Source of the DNA: Sipunculus nudus
Lineage: Eukaryota > Annelida > Sipuncula > Golfingiida > Sipunculidae
Reading direction: 5' to 3'
Assembly (NCBI GenBank): GCA_026874595.1
Contig: CM049318.1
Location: 24,821,456-24,885,455 of the forward strand
DNA: 64,000 nucleotides
Both the position numbers and the translations under genes were made by a program. The notes beneath the pieces were generated by a model. That model saw nothing but the letters and a program-made list of their open reading frames with translations, was not told the DNA's origin and made no database searches. Shown here in pieces: positions 12,822-24,768 of this stretch (within the stretch, counting starts at the first letter, position 1; each line of letters opens with the position of its first letter).

Positions 12822-13916
12822 TTCCTTTTTCTTAATGTACAAAGTTTCTGTTATTCTTCTAGGACTAAATTAAATTATGATGACTTCACTTGCTGGCAAT
12901 AATCCTAGCTATGTAAAATTTCTTCTCTATCTAAATGCTTACTCCAAAACTGTAACTTTTAACTGCCTGTCCCTGTCCTAGGTGACTCATATATATAGAA
13001 GGTAAAGACAATACAAATAAATGAACATTTCTCACTCTTCAGTGAATTATACCTTGATGATTATTCTTCCTGTCAGTTTGCTCGTCTCGATGTGCTAAGT
13101 GTCAAAGACAATTCATTAACCCTTGAGAGACTACCTTTACACTCTCACTAATTAACTCTTACATGAACATTTGTGTACATTCAACCATGAAAAGATTCCA
13201 GACACATAATAATACATAATTGCAATAATAAATGTTATGATGGTAAATCTGTGAAATACCTGGCTTGCTATATGGTATTGAACTAGCCATTTGAAATGTG
13301 TGAATGAAGTAATAATATATTTGTAATAATAAAATAACTCAGAACAATAATTATAGTTGTATCAATGAACTAAGTTAGGATTACTGATGGCTTTATCCTA
13401 AAGTTGACATTTTGGTTCTTGTTATCTAAAATCTTATTTTCAGTATTTTATTACTTGGTAATAGTTGCCCTTCCTTAGTAAAATTGACTCTCCTGAGTCA
13501 ATATATATTGTCAAATATATAAATTAGATATAATTTATCATACCTGATATACCTAACCTTATCAAATGGTTCTGCCAATTTTCATTGATATAATACATTA
13601 ATTTCAGTAAAGACCTTTGTCCTAATCATGCATATTACATATTAACATAGATCTTACATAATAACTATAATTAAAAAAAGAAATTACAAATCATACACAT
13701 TAAAGGTGAATTGTCATGGGTTCATCAACATGAAAAAATAAAATGAAACAGAATACTGTAAAATAAATTTTAGTGTCCAGATATTCATGAATATAATGCA
13801 AACATTTTGCAATAACATTATATATGAGAATCATATATGAATTAAACTGTATGAGATATAATCAACAATCTGAAATATTTGAATTGAAAATGAATTTAAT
13901 TAGAATAAGAATGTTT

Positions 13917-14880
13917 TCACCAATTAAACATTTTGTCAATTACATAATATATTTCACCGTCCTCTGTGACCTTTTTTGTAACTCGGGATGTTTGGTCTTC
14001 AAGCACTGGGGTAATATTCTTCACTTCTGTTGATATTTGTTTTGATGTTTCTTGTTCTTTGTTGGTTTCTTGTTCTTTGTGCATGTCGTTTTGCAGATCA
14101 CTACACATTTCTTTGAGTTCCTTAATTTGATGGTCCATTTGTTTGATCAAGGATGTTTTTGCTATAACCTTGTTTTCTTGGAATCTCTTTTTCAAAAATA
14201 CCAGTTGTTTGTAATCTTGAATAGTATCCAGATGGTCCTTCATGACTTTTTCATCTTGTTTCACCCGCTCTTCCATGTATTCAGCATATTCTACCAGTTT
14301 GTCTAATTTCTTGTTATGGTTCTCAATTGTGTTATTAAAATGGACATTTTTCACATTTTAAATCTTCAACCTGATCACATAATTCTTGTATTTTTAGTAG
14401 TATAGTTTCCGGACTGAATTCTGGTTTTGGGACATTGCTCTGATTTGATGCTTTTGTGTCTGTATTGACTCCAGTAGATTTAAAAATCTTTTCAGCTGGT
14501 ACTGTCACACTGGACTTTCCATGAGGCACATTTACATTTTTCTGTTTATGCCTGTGGAAGAGGTCCATTCATGTTCTATCCCTTGCCCTCTGCTTATGGG
14601 ATTTGTACCTTTTGTTTCGAAGTTTAATCCTTGAATCTGGAGATGTCCCAGCATTACAATTCTTTCTTTGTTCAGAAAAACTGGATGGTTCACGATACCA
14701 TTTAGGAAAGTATTGTCTTTTGAAAAAACATTTCCTTGCAAAATGTCCAAAATGTTTGCAGTGGTTACACCTTGTATCTATTGCTTTACACTGGCCACAT
14801 TTATGGTACAGTCCACAACGAGTGCATGTGTTGTTTCTTTTTTGATAAGTCCACCATGGCCCTGGTCTGGCAGTGGCCAT
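13917..14880 (-). pseudogene. Broken Gag-like gene: zinc knuckle plus coiled coil
   Basis: The interior gene of the LTR element, read on the minus strand. The first frame (14880-14569, 103 codons) has a Cys-rich segment ending in a C-X2-C-X4-H-X4-C zinc knuckle (CNHCKHFGHFARKC), the nucleic-acid-binding motif of Gag nucleocapsids. A TGA stop is followed in the same frame by 14568-14335. An overlapping frame (14354-13917, 145 codons), shifted by one base, encodes a charged segment of about 100 residues with strong coiled-coil character. In a typical Gag the knuckle is C-terminal; here it comes first. The stop and the shift could be decay, or could be recoding sites. No Pol domains follow. Confidence 0.7.
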
Positions 14881-15783
14881 TATTAAAACAATTTAAAAGT
14901 TCATACCTTTTTGTTGGTTTTCCTTTTTCTGGGGAATTTCAGTTTTGCTAGTCTCTGACTCATTTGGCTTGTGATGATTCCGGGGAAAGTGCACTGGAAC
15001 AGAATCCAGTACAAACCTTGTTCTCCACCACCTATCACCGGTTGGAATTTTATGTTTGTTGTCGGTGATATATTGTTGTTGTTGGGAGATCCAGAAGCAG
15101 CAGACTTGATGATGATGTAACAATGGTTTATTCCTTTTTCTTAATGTACAAAGTTTCTGTTATTCTTCTAATGGCTAACTAAATGGTGATGACTTCACTT
15201 GCTGGCAATGATCCTCGCTATGTAAAATTTCTTCTCTATCTAAATGCTAACCCCAACTCCAAACTGGAACTATAACTTTAACTGCCTGTCCCTGTCCTAG
15301 GTGACTCCTATATATAGAAGGTAAAGACAATACAAATAAATGAACATTTCTCACTTGTAGGTGAATTATACCTTGATGATTATTCTTCCTGTCAGTTTGC
15401 TAATCTTGATGTGCTAAGTGTCAAAGACAATTCATTAACCCTTGAGAGACTACCTTTACACTCTCACTAATTAACTCTTACATGAACATTTGTGTACATT
15501 CAACCATGAAAAGATTCCAGACACATAATAATACATAATTGCAATAATAAATGTTATGATGGTAAATCTGGGAAATACCTGGCTTGCTATATGGTATTGA
15601 ACTAGCCATTTGAAATGTGTGAGTGAAGTAATAATATATTTGTAATAATAAAATAACTAAGAACAATAATTATAGTTGTATCAATGAACTAAGTTAGGAT
15701 TACTGATGGCTTTATCCTAAAGTTGACATTTTAGTTCTTGTTATCTAAAATCTTATTTTTTAGTATTTTAATACTTGGTAATA

Positions 15784-16152
15784 GTATCTTCCTGAAGTTT
15801 TGCATGTGCTTGGATCTCACATAGCTCTTTATCATACAAGAAACTGGAGGCGCCACCTGCAACCATTTTACACAGCATCCATCGGTTTGTCTGCTGTGGG
15901 ATAAAATCACTCATATTGGCAGTGGTTTGACTTTTCCACCTGAAATTTTGCATGTGTATACATCTAGGATAGTTTCTCATTCAAATTAAATATAGTGCCA
16001 CCTACAGTCATGTTTACGTGGCAGACATCCATGCTAATATGTAACACAAATAACTCTATTTCCCCTTGCCACTCAATCCATGCCTCTCTTCACCCATCCT
16101 GCTCTGATTTTGGCGGATACACGTAGACGTTTGTCGACTTCCCGTATTCTAG
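15784..16152 (+). repeat. Right part of the ~277-bp tandem-core element, ending CTAG
   Basis: Sequence after the right LTR continues the repeat unit that broke off at 9821. It contains GGCGCCACC and 'cagcatccatcggtttgtctgc' phrases and ends in a segment shared, inverted, with 18046-18190. Similarity between the two stops at CTAG followed by TTTA in both, which fits a Helentron-type 3' terminus. Confidence 0.6.
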
Positions 16153-18045
16153 TTTATAAAAGTTATAGGCCCAAACATAATGTAAAACTCAGGGAAGACA
16201 TTTACTAATTTAACATGATAATTGTTGAAGCTAGATACTTTTTTTAGGGAAATAACTTTATTTTAGCAAGAATCAGTTGTATACCCAAATAAGATCTGAA
16301 TTTTGTAAATTTGTTAAGTTATTAGCATAGATATAAAATCAATGTCTTAAATTTTGACCATGGCACATTTTTATCCTATAAGTACATTTGATTTAATTTT
16401 CACAGCAGGTACATATAAGGATTTAATATGTTGAATTCTGAAATTTAAAAAATAAAAGCTAAAAAATTAGGCTAAATATTGAATTTTTTTCCAGAGGCTC
16501 ATATTTATTTGCATTGTCATAGTAACCAACGTCTTGCACTGTTAACGGACAACTGTTTAGGGTTGGTACCCTCAGATATATCTAACATTTTATAGTCACC
16601 CTTGGTGGCTAAACTTATAATTACCAGTAATGATTAATAATTATAATAAATATATCAGACAACATGGTAGATATCTTGACATTTAGTTATCTTTAACAAA
16701 CAAAGTATACAGATTTTCCACAAGCAAACTGCAGATACATGTATATGAAACCAATGTGCATATCAGTAGCATATATAGCGCCACCTTGCACTTCTCCAGG
16801 CTGCCCGCTCTGGTCACTACAACCTTGCCTTGGTAACCTTATTAGCGAGCCAACACTGGTGGAGCACCATTGCTGTCACAGGTGTACTTCCTGGGCCGGT
16901 GTGACACTGACCCTTAGAACCATGGTCGGGGAAGGTACTGTTCATCAGTTTGAGCCTGGACAAACCACCCGTTATCAGATGTAACATATTACCTGTCCTC
17001 AAGCTGGGGTCCTTACCTATTATGCACGAGTAAACTCTACCTGAGGCTTTTAAGGTGACCAGAAGATCACAATTAATGTGTCTTTCATTGATATCAGCTC
17101 TCCTGCTATGCGTGACTGTTCACATGTTCAAGTGTATGGTGATTGTGTGATGGTACTTGTGTACTGTAGAGTGGGCCTTGATTCAAACATAGTTTGACAT
17201 TAATACTCGCCCAGTAACCTGAGGCTAATAAAACTGATATGAGGATAAGCTTCCCTCGTCCAGGAACAAGACCAGGAAGCAAACAATTTATGTTACAACA
17301 TCCCTTTATAATAATGTCCATATGACCATTATTTGCATTACATAATATTTATTAAATGTTTATTTATACACATTTCTTGTCTCATATCCAATAATATTTT
17401 GTTTTCATTATTTATTTCCGCATATTTGCTGATTGGTCACTAAACTCAACCAAGCTTATCAAGAAATTAACCACTATTTTGATTATTCTGATGTCTGGTA
17501 TTAAACAATTTTGTAAAAACTGATGTTTCATTCGTTGGCTCTGGCAAAATAAATATTCAGACTGTGCCAAATAATTTGTCTCTTAAAGAATGACAAAAAA
17601 AAAAATAACAAACCAAAAGTAAATTTTAAGGACAGCTGTTTTCCGTATCAGGACTAGTGATTTATTGATTGCACTATTTCTCTGCACAAGTGCAATGATT
17701 TTGTTAATTTAGAGCCCTGCATTGTGATCAAAGTACAGTGGAGGCTGATAGCATATATAGTACAGATGTGGCACAGATCTATAATTGATATGATATTAGT
17801 TATATTAAGATCTAGGTCGGTGGTATTTAAAGGCTAAGCATACAGATTTATAAATGCACAGCTAGGCAGAGTAAGTCTCAGGGTGCCTTTCTATGCATGC
17901 AGATTTTCACCCGAGCGGGTCCCCCACATGCTGAGAGCCCCGTTCCACATGTACGGGGTCCCTGCATGCAGTAACCCATTAGTTTGAATAAAAGCATGCA
18001 CTAATAATCATATTTTCTGAAATTTTAGTGTGATGTTTTAATAAA
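16153..18045. other. Intergenic, no gene seen
   Basis: ORFs near 16739-17002 and 17106-17321 overlap on opposite strands and show no domain. The stretch is otherwise AT-rich single-copy-looking DNA. Confidence 0.4.
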
Positions 18046-18190
18046 CTAGAATACAGGTAGTCAACAAGCGGCTCGTGTATCAACCCAATATCAGAATAGG
18101 ACGGGTGAAGTGAGGCATTGATTTAGTGGCAAGGGGAAATAAGTTAGATGTGTTGCATAATAGCATGGATGTCTGCCTCATAAACATGAT
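18046..18190 (-). repeat. Inverted copy of the CTAG-ended repeat terminus
   Basis: The reverse complement matches 16005-16152 over about 145 bp, including 'tatttccccttgccact' and the terminal 'gtattctag'. Only the 3' end of an element appears to be present, with no tandem core next to it. Confidence 0.65.
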
Positions 18191-19295
18191 TTTATCTAAA
18201 ATAGTTTATTAACATTTATTTATATGCTTAAATATTTATAGTTCTCTTTTTCATGACAATAATTTTTTTTCATCTGTCTGAGGGGCAGACCCAGGCCTTT
18301 TTAGCAGAGAGGGGTTTTGGTTCATATAGAGGAACTAAAAGCCTTCCCTTAAGGGGGGGGGGGGGCAGCAAAAAATAGATAAATATCAGCCAGTAAGGAA
18401 GAGAGGGTTGATCTAATCTCTCCCCCTGTATTACTTATTTCCAGAGTACCTTAAATTCCTAATAGAAGTAGCTTGACAATAATAGTAGAGATGCAATTTA
18501 CAGAGACATAAATAGACACAAATAAATATCTATGTAATGTATCTTGATTTGGATCTACCCCAGTGTAATGTGGCAAGGCCGAAACTTTCCATTCAAAATG
18601 TCCTCTGGTCAAAATTTATTTTTTGTAAATCTGTAATTCTTAGAAATATGTAGTAAATGGAGTAAAGTTAAACAGAAATCCAATAAAATTTGATAAGTTA
18701 CTATAGTATCACCTGGTTAATGAATTCTATGGCGGCAGTAAAACATTACTGGGTACATTTAATTATAATAATCACAATTAAACAAAGCGTCCAGTGTAGA
18801 AAGGCAAACCCTGGGCTATAAAGATGATGTTTGGAATGTTATTTTTTTTCTTCATTTAAAATATTTCTTGCTGTATGCTGACTTCAAAGAAATGGCAAAT
18901 GCCTTTGATGACATTGTTCACAGTGACATCATATCGTGAAATGGCACATCATAGATAGGTGTATGATCATGATCACATGATAGAACCCTTGTGGGAAATG
19001 ATGCTCAGCAAACACTACAAAATGCTCATACCAGGGTTATTTACACCAAAATTTAATCTTTCAGAGATTCCTTCGTCAATTTTAAATAAAAACCGTTCTT
19101 CAGATATCTTGCAGAATTAACTGAAAACATAACCCCTCTTCATGCAGGTTAACTAGGTTAAAACTACATGTTCTGATTATGCATCATTCAATTGAAAAAA
19201 AATCTGTTGTTAAACATACTATTTTCATTCACCTTATAACAAGCATTTCTTATGCAATACACTTATAACAACACCAATGCAATGTTAATGTAAAA
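18191..19295. other. Intergenic, no gene seen
   Basis: AT-rich DNA with a poly-G run near 18353-18365. Nothing convincing on either strand. Confidence 0.4.
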
Positions 19296-19813
19296 ATATA
19301 ATTTATTCAAGATCTTTATCCAACACCACCAGTCTGGCAAATTCTTTGGATTTCAACAATAAAATACCATATATTACAGTTACACCAATAATATATAGAG
19401 ATTATGTAAAACAATTAAAAAATATATTAATATTGAATGCATCTTCATTTAGTTCACAGGGCAGGGAAATATTACAGATACATTGGTATGTTACAAAACA
19501 TTTTATGTCATTTTGTTAAATATACTAAAAAGCATTAAATTTGTTGCTGAAACCCTACACAATATTTATTTATTGATAGTTTCAAACTCGCATGGCCTGC
19601 ACACGAGTCAACCTTCTTCTGCACATTTACATACGTCCCTTCTCCGGGAATGTTAAGTCTCCACAATGTAGGAACTATCCAGATGATCTCCACTTTAACC
19701 ATGTTTGCCATGTGCAACAATAAGGATCAACCAGTCAGGGTTCCATATTGGCGCAGGGATGAGGCTCAAAAGTAATCCGAGGAGATCTCCAGCTAAGAAT
19801 GTGTGTGAGGAGT

Positions 19814-19819
19814 TTTATT
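19814..19819 (-). terminator. Candidate polyadenylation signal of the DUF2961 gene
   Basis: AATAAA on the minus strand, about 425 bp after the stop codon at 20245. A second one lies at 19302-19307. Which is used cannot be told from sequence. Confidence 0.4.
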
Positions 19820-20244
19820 GCGATGGGACGTATATTGGCCAACTTGAGATGTGAACAATGCTTTTTTGCCACCATGCCCAAACTCCCAAATTATTCAGTG
19901 TAGGCCAACACCACAGAAAGAGATCTCCAGATACTAAGAGCTACATATAGTTAGGGAGAGAGTGAAAAACATGTACCACTAATTTGTATTATCAAACTGA
20001 CAAGGCCTCCACTTAAACTTGTGCTGCAACATACTCCACCCATAAATAAAGGTTGACTGGTGGAACACTTAAGTGTGGATGGTTACATATGGCTAGTGCT
20101 ATTAAGGGAATTTAATTACAACCTTTATACAACCTTTCATTAGTTGGAAGACCATGGTGTGAAAATGAACCAACCCCACCCCCCTCCTCCGTTCCCCTGC
20201 TGTTATCTGGTGGGAGTGATAAATTTATAACCTTTGGAAAAGAC

Positions 20245-22590
20245 CTACTTCTCAACAGAATACAACATGTAACTCAGATCCCTCCAGTCTGTCTCAGTAT
20301 CTATCCTGATTTTAATGTCTGTCCTTCCTTCAGTCGCCGAAATGCTGATGGTAAAATCATCTTCCCGGAGACTCCACTCATCAGATAATGATCCAAATGG
20401 TATAAACCATACACCATGATCAACACCATTCACATACACTCTTGATTTTTCATTCCATTTTTTTGGTATGGAATGAAATTCTCTACGCAAAACTGCACCT
20501 CTTGCTGTTGGTGACAACCTCATTGTGAAAGTAAAAGAACACAATTTCGAGAATGCACGACCATAGCGATTTACAACTGTATCTTTAACTGTCGAACCCA
20601 AGTAACGTTTATGTAACAGACCAAAAGTTGATGAAGATACACACTGAGATACACCTCCCTCTCTCGGTGACAGAATGGCAAACTCATGTGCCTTCTCTGA
20701 TTGGAAATTGCCAAGTTGGAATGTATCAGAATGTGTCAGTCCAGGACTGGGTTTTGCATAGTAGAGGACTAGATATGTGGAGAGCTGTACCCCTGCATCT
20801 TTCTTCCATAGGAAGTCTGTATAATCAATTTCTTTCACTGGGTCAAATTCACCATCTTTCAAACCTTCCATCACAAAATGAATCGATTTTGAAAACGGAA
20901 TCGGATCCAGAACGTGCTGACGGTAACAGTGCCAGGTGAAAGGTTCTGTGCTACCAGAACCGTATGGTGCACCAACAAATGAGTATGATGTGTTTCCAGC
21001 ATTGGAAAATCCATGGGCATAACTGAAGTAATCTTCCAGACCTGTCCCCAGCACTGTTGCTGCCACCATGTCATCAACAAACAGCACTGGGTCAGCCTGG
21101 AGAAGCGCCCAACGTCGTAGTGGTGCCTCGTTCCTTTTTGCCATTAAGTTTTCAATTTCCATTGATAAACCCACAATATGCCCCCAGTGATCATTTAAAT
21201 GAAGAACATTTCTCCACCCGTCTACGCTGGGGCCATAATGTAACTGCGAGGCATAAAAATACCCCGTTGTCCTGGGGTTGTACTTGTTTCCCATACTTAA
21301 TATCTGATAACAAATTACTACATCTTCTTTAAGCCCTACACCACCTTGTATTTCAACCACACCATGTTTCCAAAATGGCATGGGAAAATACACATACCCT
21401 GTTGTTTCTGTGCTTTTATATATTGTATCCATGTTAAAATCACAAAATATGTGTTGTTTACCAGCCGCTGCACCTCTAACCTCATTTAACGATTTTGTTG
21501 CTCCAAACAGTGACCCCAGAGTGACTTTATTGACCTGAGGCTCATCTTTTTCGTCCCACCGCATAGTAATGAGGACATTGGTCCAATCAGAGACCAGCTT
21601 GCTTGATCTTGCTTCATACACTCTAAAGGTCATCGCATAAATTACTGCAGCTCCATCAAACTCATAAATTACATGTCGGCATCCAGCACACAGTGTATAA
21701 CAAGACAGCCTGCACCCTTGGTTTTTGCCTGGACCATAATATCCTGGGCTGTTAAGTAATTTAGCAACATGGGTACCAGTGGTTTTCTCCTGCTGCGAGA
21801 ACGGTTTCACCACAGTCCCTGGAGCAAACTTGTGTCTGGATATTCCACTGTAAACTTTCATTGGACAGAGCAGATCATTTAAAGTACATTGTACAGTTTT
21901 ATCAAAAACATCTGGTGGAACTTGCTCATTAAGGATATAAGTCACTTTGGCAAATGTTTGATAACACACTGGATAATATATTCCTGCCCCTGAGACTACT
22001 TTTGAATGCTGGGTGTTGATTGGATAAAGAAACGGCCATGATTGCCCCATCATTACTTCCTCAACTGTAAACTTATACTCTTTATCATCGATAATGTAAT
22101 GCAAGAATGAATCCCGCAAATGCCAGATTTCCACTTTTTGCAGCAATCCTGAATCTGTTGGTAATTTTGGAAAGAAAAAGTTACGAAACATACAACCCGG
22201 TCCATAATCCTCATAGAGAACAAGATAATTTGTACCGTATTCTATATGGAATGAAAAATCAGGAGCCAACCGATAACTAGTATTCCGGTTAGCTGAGGTG
22301 ACCTCCATGAATTGTCGACCAACTTGGCGCTTTGGAAGGTGGAAAAAATTCAAATGTCCCTTCTGTGCCAGTGTAAAGAGAGGATTTCCTGTCTTGATGG
22401 TACGGAAAGGGTCTGACGCCATGATTTTGAAGATCTGGTTATTGCCCAGGCCGTGTTCCCATGTATCAAGATTAGACAGCATTCCGGCGGAATACAATAT
22501 GATGAGGAAGCATATTGAAATGAGGAGAAAGAAAAGTTGTCTGATTCTCTTAACTCTGACCACTGGAAGACTTCTTAACAACTGCTTCAT
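20245..22590 (-). CDS. DUF2961/GH172-like membrane-anchored protein
   Basis: A 781-codon uninterrupted reading frame. The start at 22590 is preferred over an upstream in-frame ATG at 22650 because a splice acceptor (TTTTTACAG) ends at 22599, so the ATG is 8 bases into this exon. Residues about 17-37 form one hydrophobic helix after a basic segment, giving a type II signal anchor with the large domain in the lumen or outside. Family marks are GPGCMFRNFF (about 130-139), the GTGLEDYF motif (515-522, matching the GTGxEDYF signature of DUF2961) and DPIPF (562-566). Known GH172 members act on alpha-fructofuranosyl or arabinofuranosyl linkages in bacteria; the substrate of this animal homologue is unknown. 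It is longer than single-domain bacterial members. Confidence 0.82.
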   Translation of the reverse strand: MKQLLRSLPVVRVKRIRQLFFLLISICFLIILYSAGMLSNLDTWEHGLGNNQIFKIMASDPFRTIKTGNPLFTLAQKGHLNFFHLPKRQVGRQFMEVTSANRNTSYRLAPDFSFHIEYGTNYLVLYEDYGPGCMFRNFFFPKLPTDSGLLQKVEIWHLRDSFLHYIIDDKEYKFTVEEVMMGQSWPFLYPINTQHSKVVSGAGIYYPVCYQTFAKVTYILNEQVPPDVFDKTVQCTLNDLLCPMKVYSGISRHKFAPGTVVKPFSQQEKTTGTHVAKLLNSPGYYGPGKNQGCRLSCYTLCAGCRHVIYEFDGAAVIYAMTFRVYEARSSKLVSDWTNVLITMRWDEKDEPQVNKVTLGSLFGATKSLNEVRGAAAGKQHIFCDFNMDTIYKSTETTGYVYFPMPFWKHGVVEIQGGVGLKEDVVICYQILSMGNKYNPRTTGYFYASQLHYGPSVDGWRNVLHLNDHWGHIVGLSMEIENLMAKRNEAPLRRWALLQADPVLFVDDMVAATVLGTGLEDYFSYAHGFSNAGNTSYSFVGAPYGSGSTEPFTWHCYRQHVLDPIPFSKSIHFVMEGLKDGEFDPVKEIDYTDFLWKKDAGVQLSTYLVLYYAKPSPGLTHSDTFQLGNFQSEKAHEFAILSPREGGVSQCVSSSTFGLLHKRYLGSTVKDTVVNRYGRAFSKLCSFTFTMRLSPTARGAVLRREFHSIPKKWNEKSRVYVNGVDHGVWFIPFGSLSDEWSLREDDFTISISATEGRTDIKIRIDTETDWRDLSYMLYSVEK

Positions 22591-22597
22591 CCACAAT

Positions 22598-24283
22598 CCT
22601 GTAAAAATAAAGATATCATTAACAATTTTGTTTACAAGCAAAAATTTCATATATTAAAGGTAGTGATGTAGGACTCCGGTCAGGACTTGGACTTTTGAGT
22701 CCGGAATCAGGTCCACTTCTCTTTGGACTCAGACTCAGGCTTGGACTCAAGGGTTCTGAACTCGGCATTTGTACTCAGACTCTGAGGTAATTAATTTAAA
22801 TATAAGGACTCGAGAAATCAGACCAAGTCCATCTTGAATCATAAGAAAAACAACTCTGTCATATATTATACAGACTTATGTAGATATGTGTGCGAACTAC
22901 TAACAGATTTTTACAAAATAATAACATTATATATACCAAGCTTTGTTCAGCATTGGGAGCTATGAATATAATTAATCATTAAAGTAAAAGCATAAGTGAA
23001 TTGGTTTAAAAAATTTACATGATAATCTAAAATTTCCATTTTTGTTTTTTTTTTGCTGATATATGTAATGGACTTTGACTCTGGGTCCAAATGACTTGGA
23101 CTCAAAGAGGGTGGACTTGGACTCAAAACTCTTGGACTTGGACTCAGACTGAGTGGGCCTCGACTCAGACTTGCACTCAGACTCGGACAGTGCAGACTTG
23201 ACTACATAACTGTATACTAACAAAAGATCATTATCACAGAATCAAAGTGATGATAAGACACAATAGTGATAAACATGAGAAAACTTTGAACTTTATATGT
23301 ATCTATTGTTATACAACATATGTATCATTATTCACCTGTTTTATTTTGAAAAGGGATGTTAAAGTATATGGAGATTTATTAAAACTGCTAACATTCAAAT
23401 ATACAAGAAAATGAAAATGATTTGCATCATTCACATGCTTAGAAAAAATTAGCATTCTCAAATCTCTGAAAAATATTGCTTCAGGCTTATTTCAACCATA
23501 AGACTTTTTAAAGATACTTTTTTTATGTGAACTGTAGGTCAGTTAAGGCATGATGGTGACGGTGGCACTATCCACTGAATGAGGGTGAGGGTTATAATCA
23601 TATGGTATATGAACATATGGTATTTTAGAATTAAACCGTCTAGGTTTCAGTTCTTCAAAAAAAATCCAGGAACAATCCAGAAAAAATAATCAGTAGTTCA
23701 GCCATTAGGGTGAATCTGTAACGTACTATATCATGATTTCACTATTTTCCCCCTAAAGCTATAAATGTGAGAATAAAACCAGGATGCCCTCCCCCTGTAT
23801 TACTAATTATGATAAAATTTTCTTAAACTTCCTATAAAATTCCTGAAACTTCTATAAATGAAGCTGAATGACTTAAATTGGACAGGAAGAGTATGCAACT
23901 TTATTATCCCCCTGTGAAATATATATATGTATATATACATTCAGCATATGGAGAGAGAGAGAGAGAGTAGAGAGAGAAACAGGGGTGTCAATATAGGGGA
24001 CGGGGGTATATATAATATATACATCAAACTTTTTCGAAAGGGGGGGATGAGCTATGTAATCATAACCCCCTGATATTCAGAGAATAATATTGATATACTG
24101 GAAATGAAATATATTATAATTAGAATTATGCACTTTAGTTCAATTCCTGAGTTCAATATGAAATATTTTATATCTAAACCTGATTTAGAATTAACATATA
24201 TTGCAAACACAATACCTTATTTTCTAAAACCTTATTCTTAACTGTAAAATATTTAAATGTTTCACACAGACATTAAAAAAAGG

Positions 24284-24325
<42 letters not shown>

Positions 24326-24768
24326 TGTAGTGTTTTGTGTGTGTATGTGTGTGTTTGAAAAAAAGTTGTTGGTCATCCCCCCACCCTTGAAGACAAATTG
24401 AAGCCACTATAGAGAAACCTTATAGATATCCGTGCAAGCTATATTTATCAGAAACCCTTTTAGATTTTATCTATGAATCATTTTCATGGTGCAGAGATGA
24501 GGAAATTTTTTTATTATAAGTTTCCATTGCCATTTAATCAATTTTTATTTGGTAGTGCTTATTTCCACTCCCCTGGGGAAATGAAATTAAGAATGCTTAT
24601 TTCCACACCTTTTATATAATATAAAAATTAAATTTTTAGAAGTCATTTAAATCAGCCCTATATATAGGATGGCATGGGTGAATATAATAGAAGATGGTAA
24701 TTTGTCTTACTTTTAATTTCCAAATTGGTGACAACAGTCTTATCATTACTCTTACTTGCATGCTAAGT
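22598..24768. other. Upstream intron or intergenic DNA with GGACTC-rich repeats
   Basis: Two stretches (about 22668-22830 and 23065-23205) repeat words such as GGACTTGGACTCA. The Ser/Glu/Lys-rich frame at 22972-23223 on the minus strand is a translation of this low-complexity repeat, not a gene. A hAT-like MITE follows at 23980. Part of the stretch should be the first intron of the DUF2961 gene, whose 5' exon I cannot place. Confidence 0.5.
23980..24407. mobile_element. hAT-like MITE with GT microsatellite
   Basis: Starts CAGGGGTGTCAATATAG and ends in the approximate inverse (...AATTGAAGCCACTA). Flanks GAGAGAAA and TAGAGAAA agree at 7 of 8 bases, as expected for the 8-bp duplication of hAT elements. 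The interior is poly-G/AT-rich with a GT repeat (24286-24360). Related copies or fragments are near 46955-47340, 49505-49715 and 52497-53030. Confidence 0.55.

Larger units (their letters stand above)
9822..15783 (-). mobile_element. LTR retroelement, gag-like only, non-autonomous
   Basis: Two direct terminal repeats flank a short interior of 1569 bp (13464-15032). The right LTR is 15033-15783 (751 bp). The left LTR is 9822-9925 plus 12822-13463 (746 bp together), interrupted by a Helentron-type element. A 4-5 bp target duplication (GTAT/AGTAT) flanks the whole. Read on the minus strand, a purine-rich tract (AAGGAAGGG, 13467-13475) sits next to the 3' LTR, as expected of a polypurine tract. 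LTR ends read TATTACC...GGTGATA on the minus strand instead of the usual TG...CA. The interior encodes zinc-knuckle and coiled-coil pieces but no protease, reverse transcriptase or integrase, so the element must have depended on others. Confidence 0.85.

Noticed and set aside
14893-15123. ORF spanning the right LTR and leader of the LTR element
   Set aside because: It crosses the LTR boundary and half of it recurs in the left LTR, so it is probably not a separate gene, though an N-terminal Gag extension cannot be excluded.
22972-23223. Ser/Lys/Glu repeat protein
   Set aside because: Low-complexity GGACTC repeat; no start context, splice sites or conservation visible.
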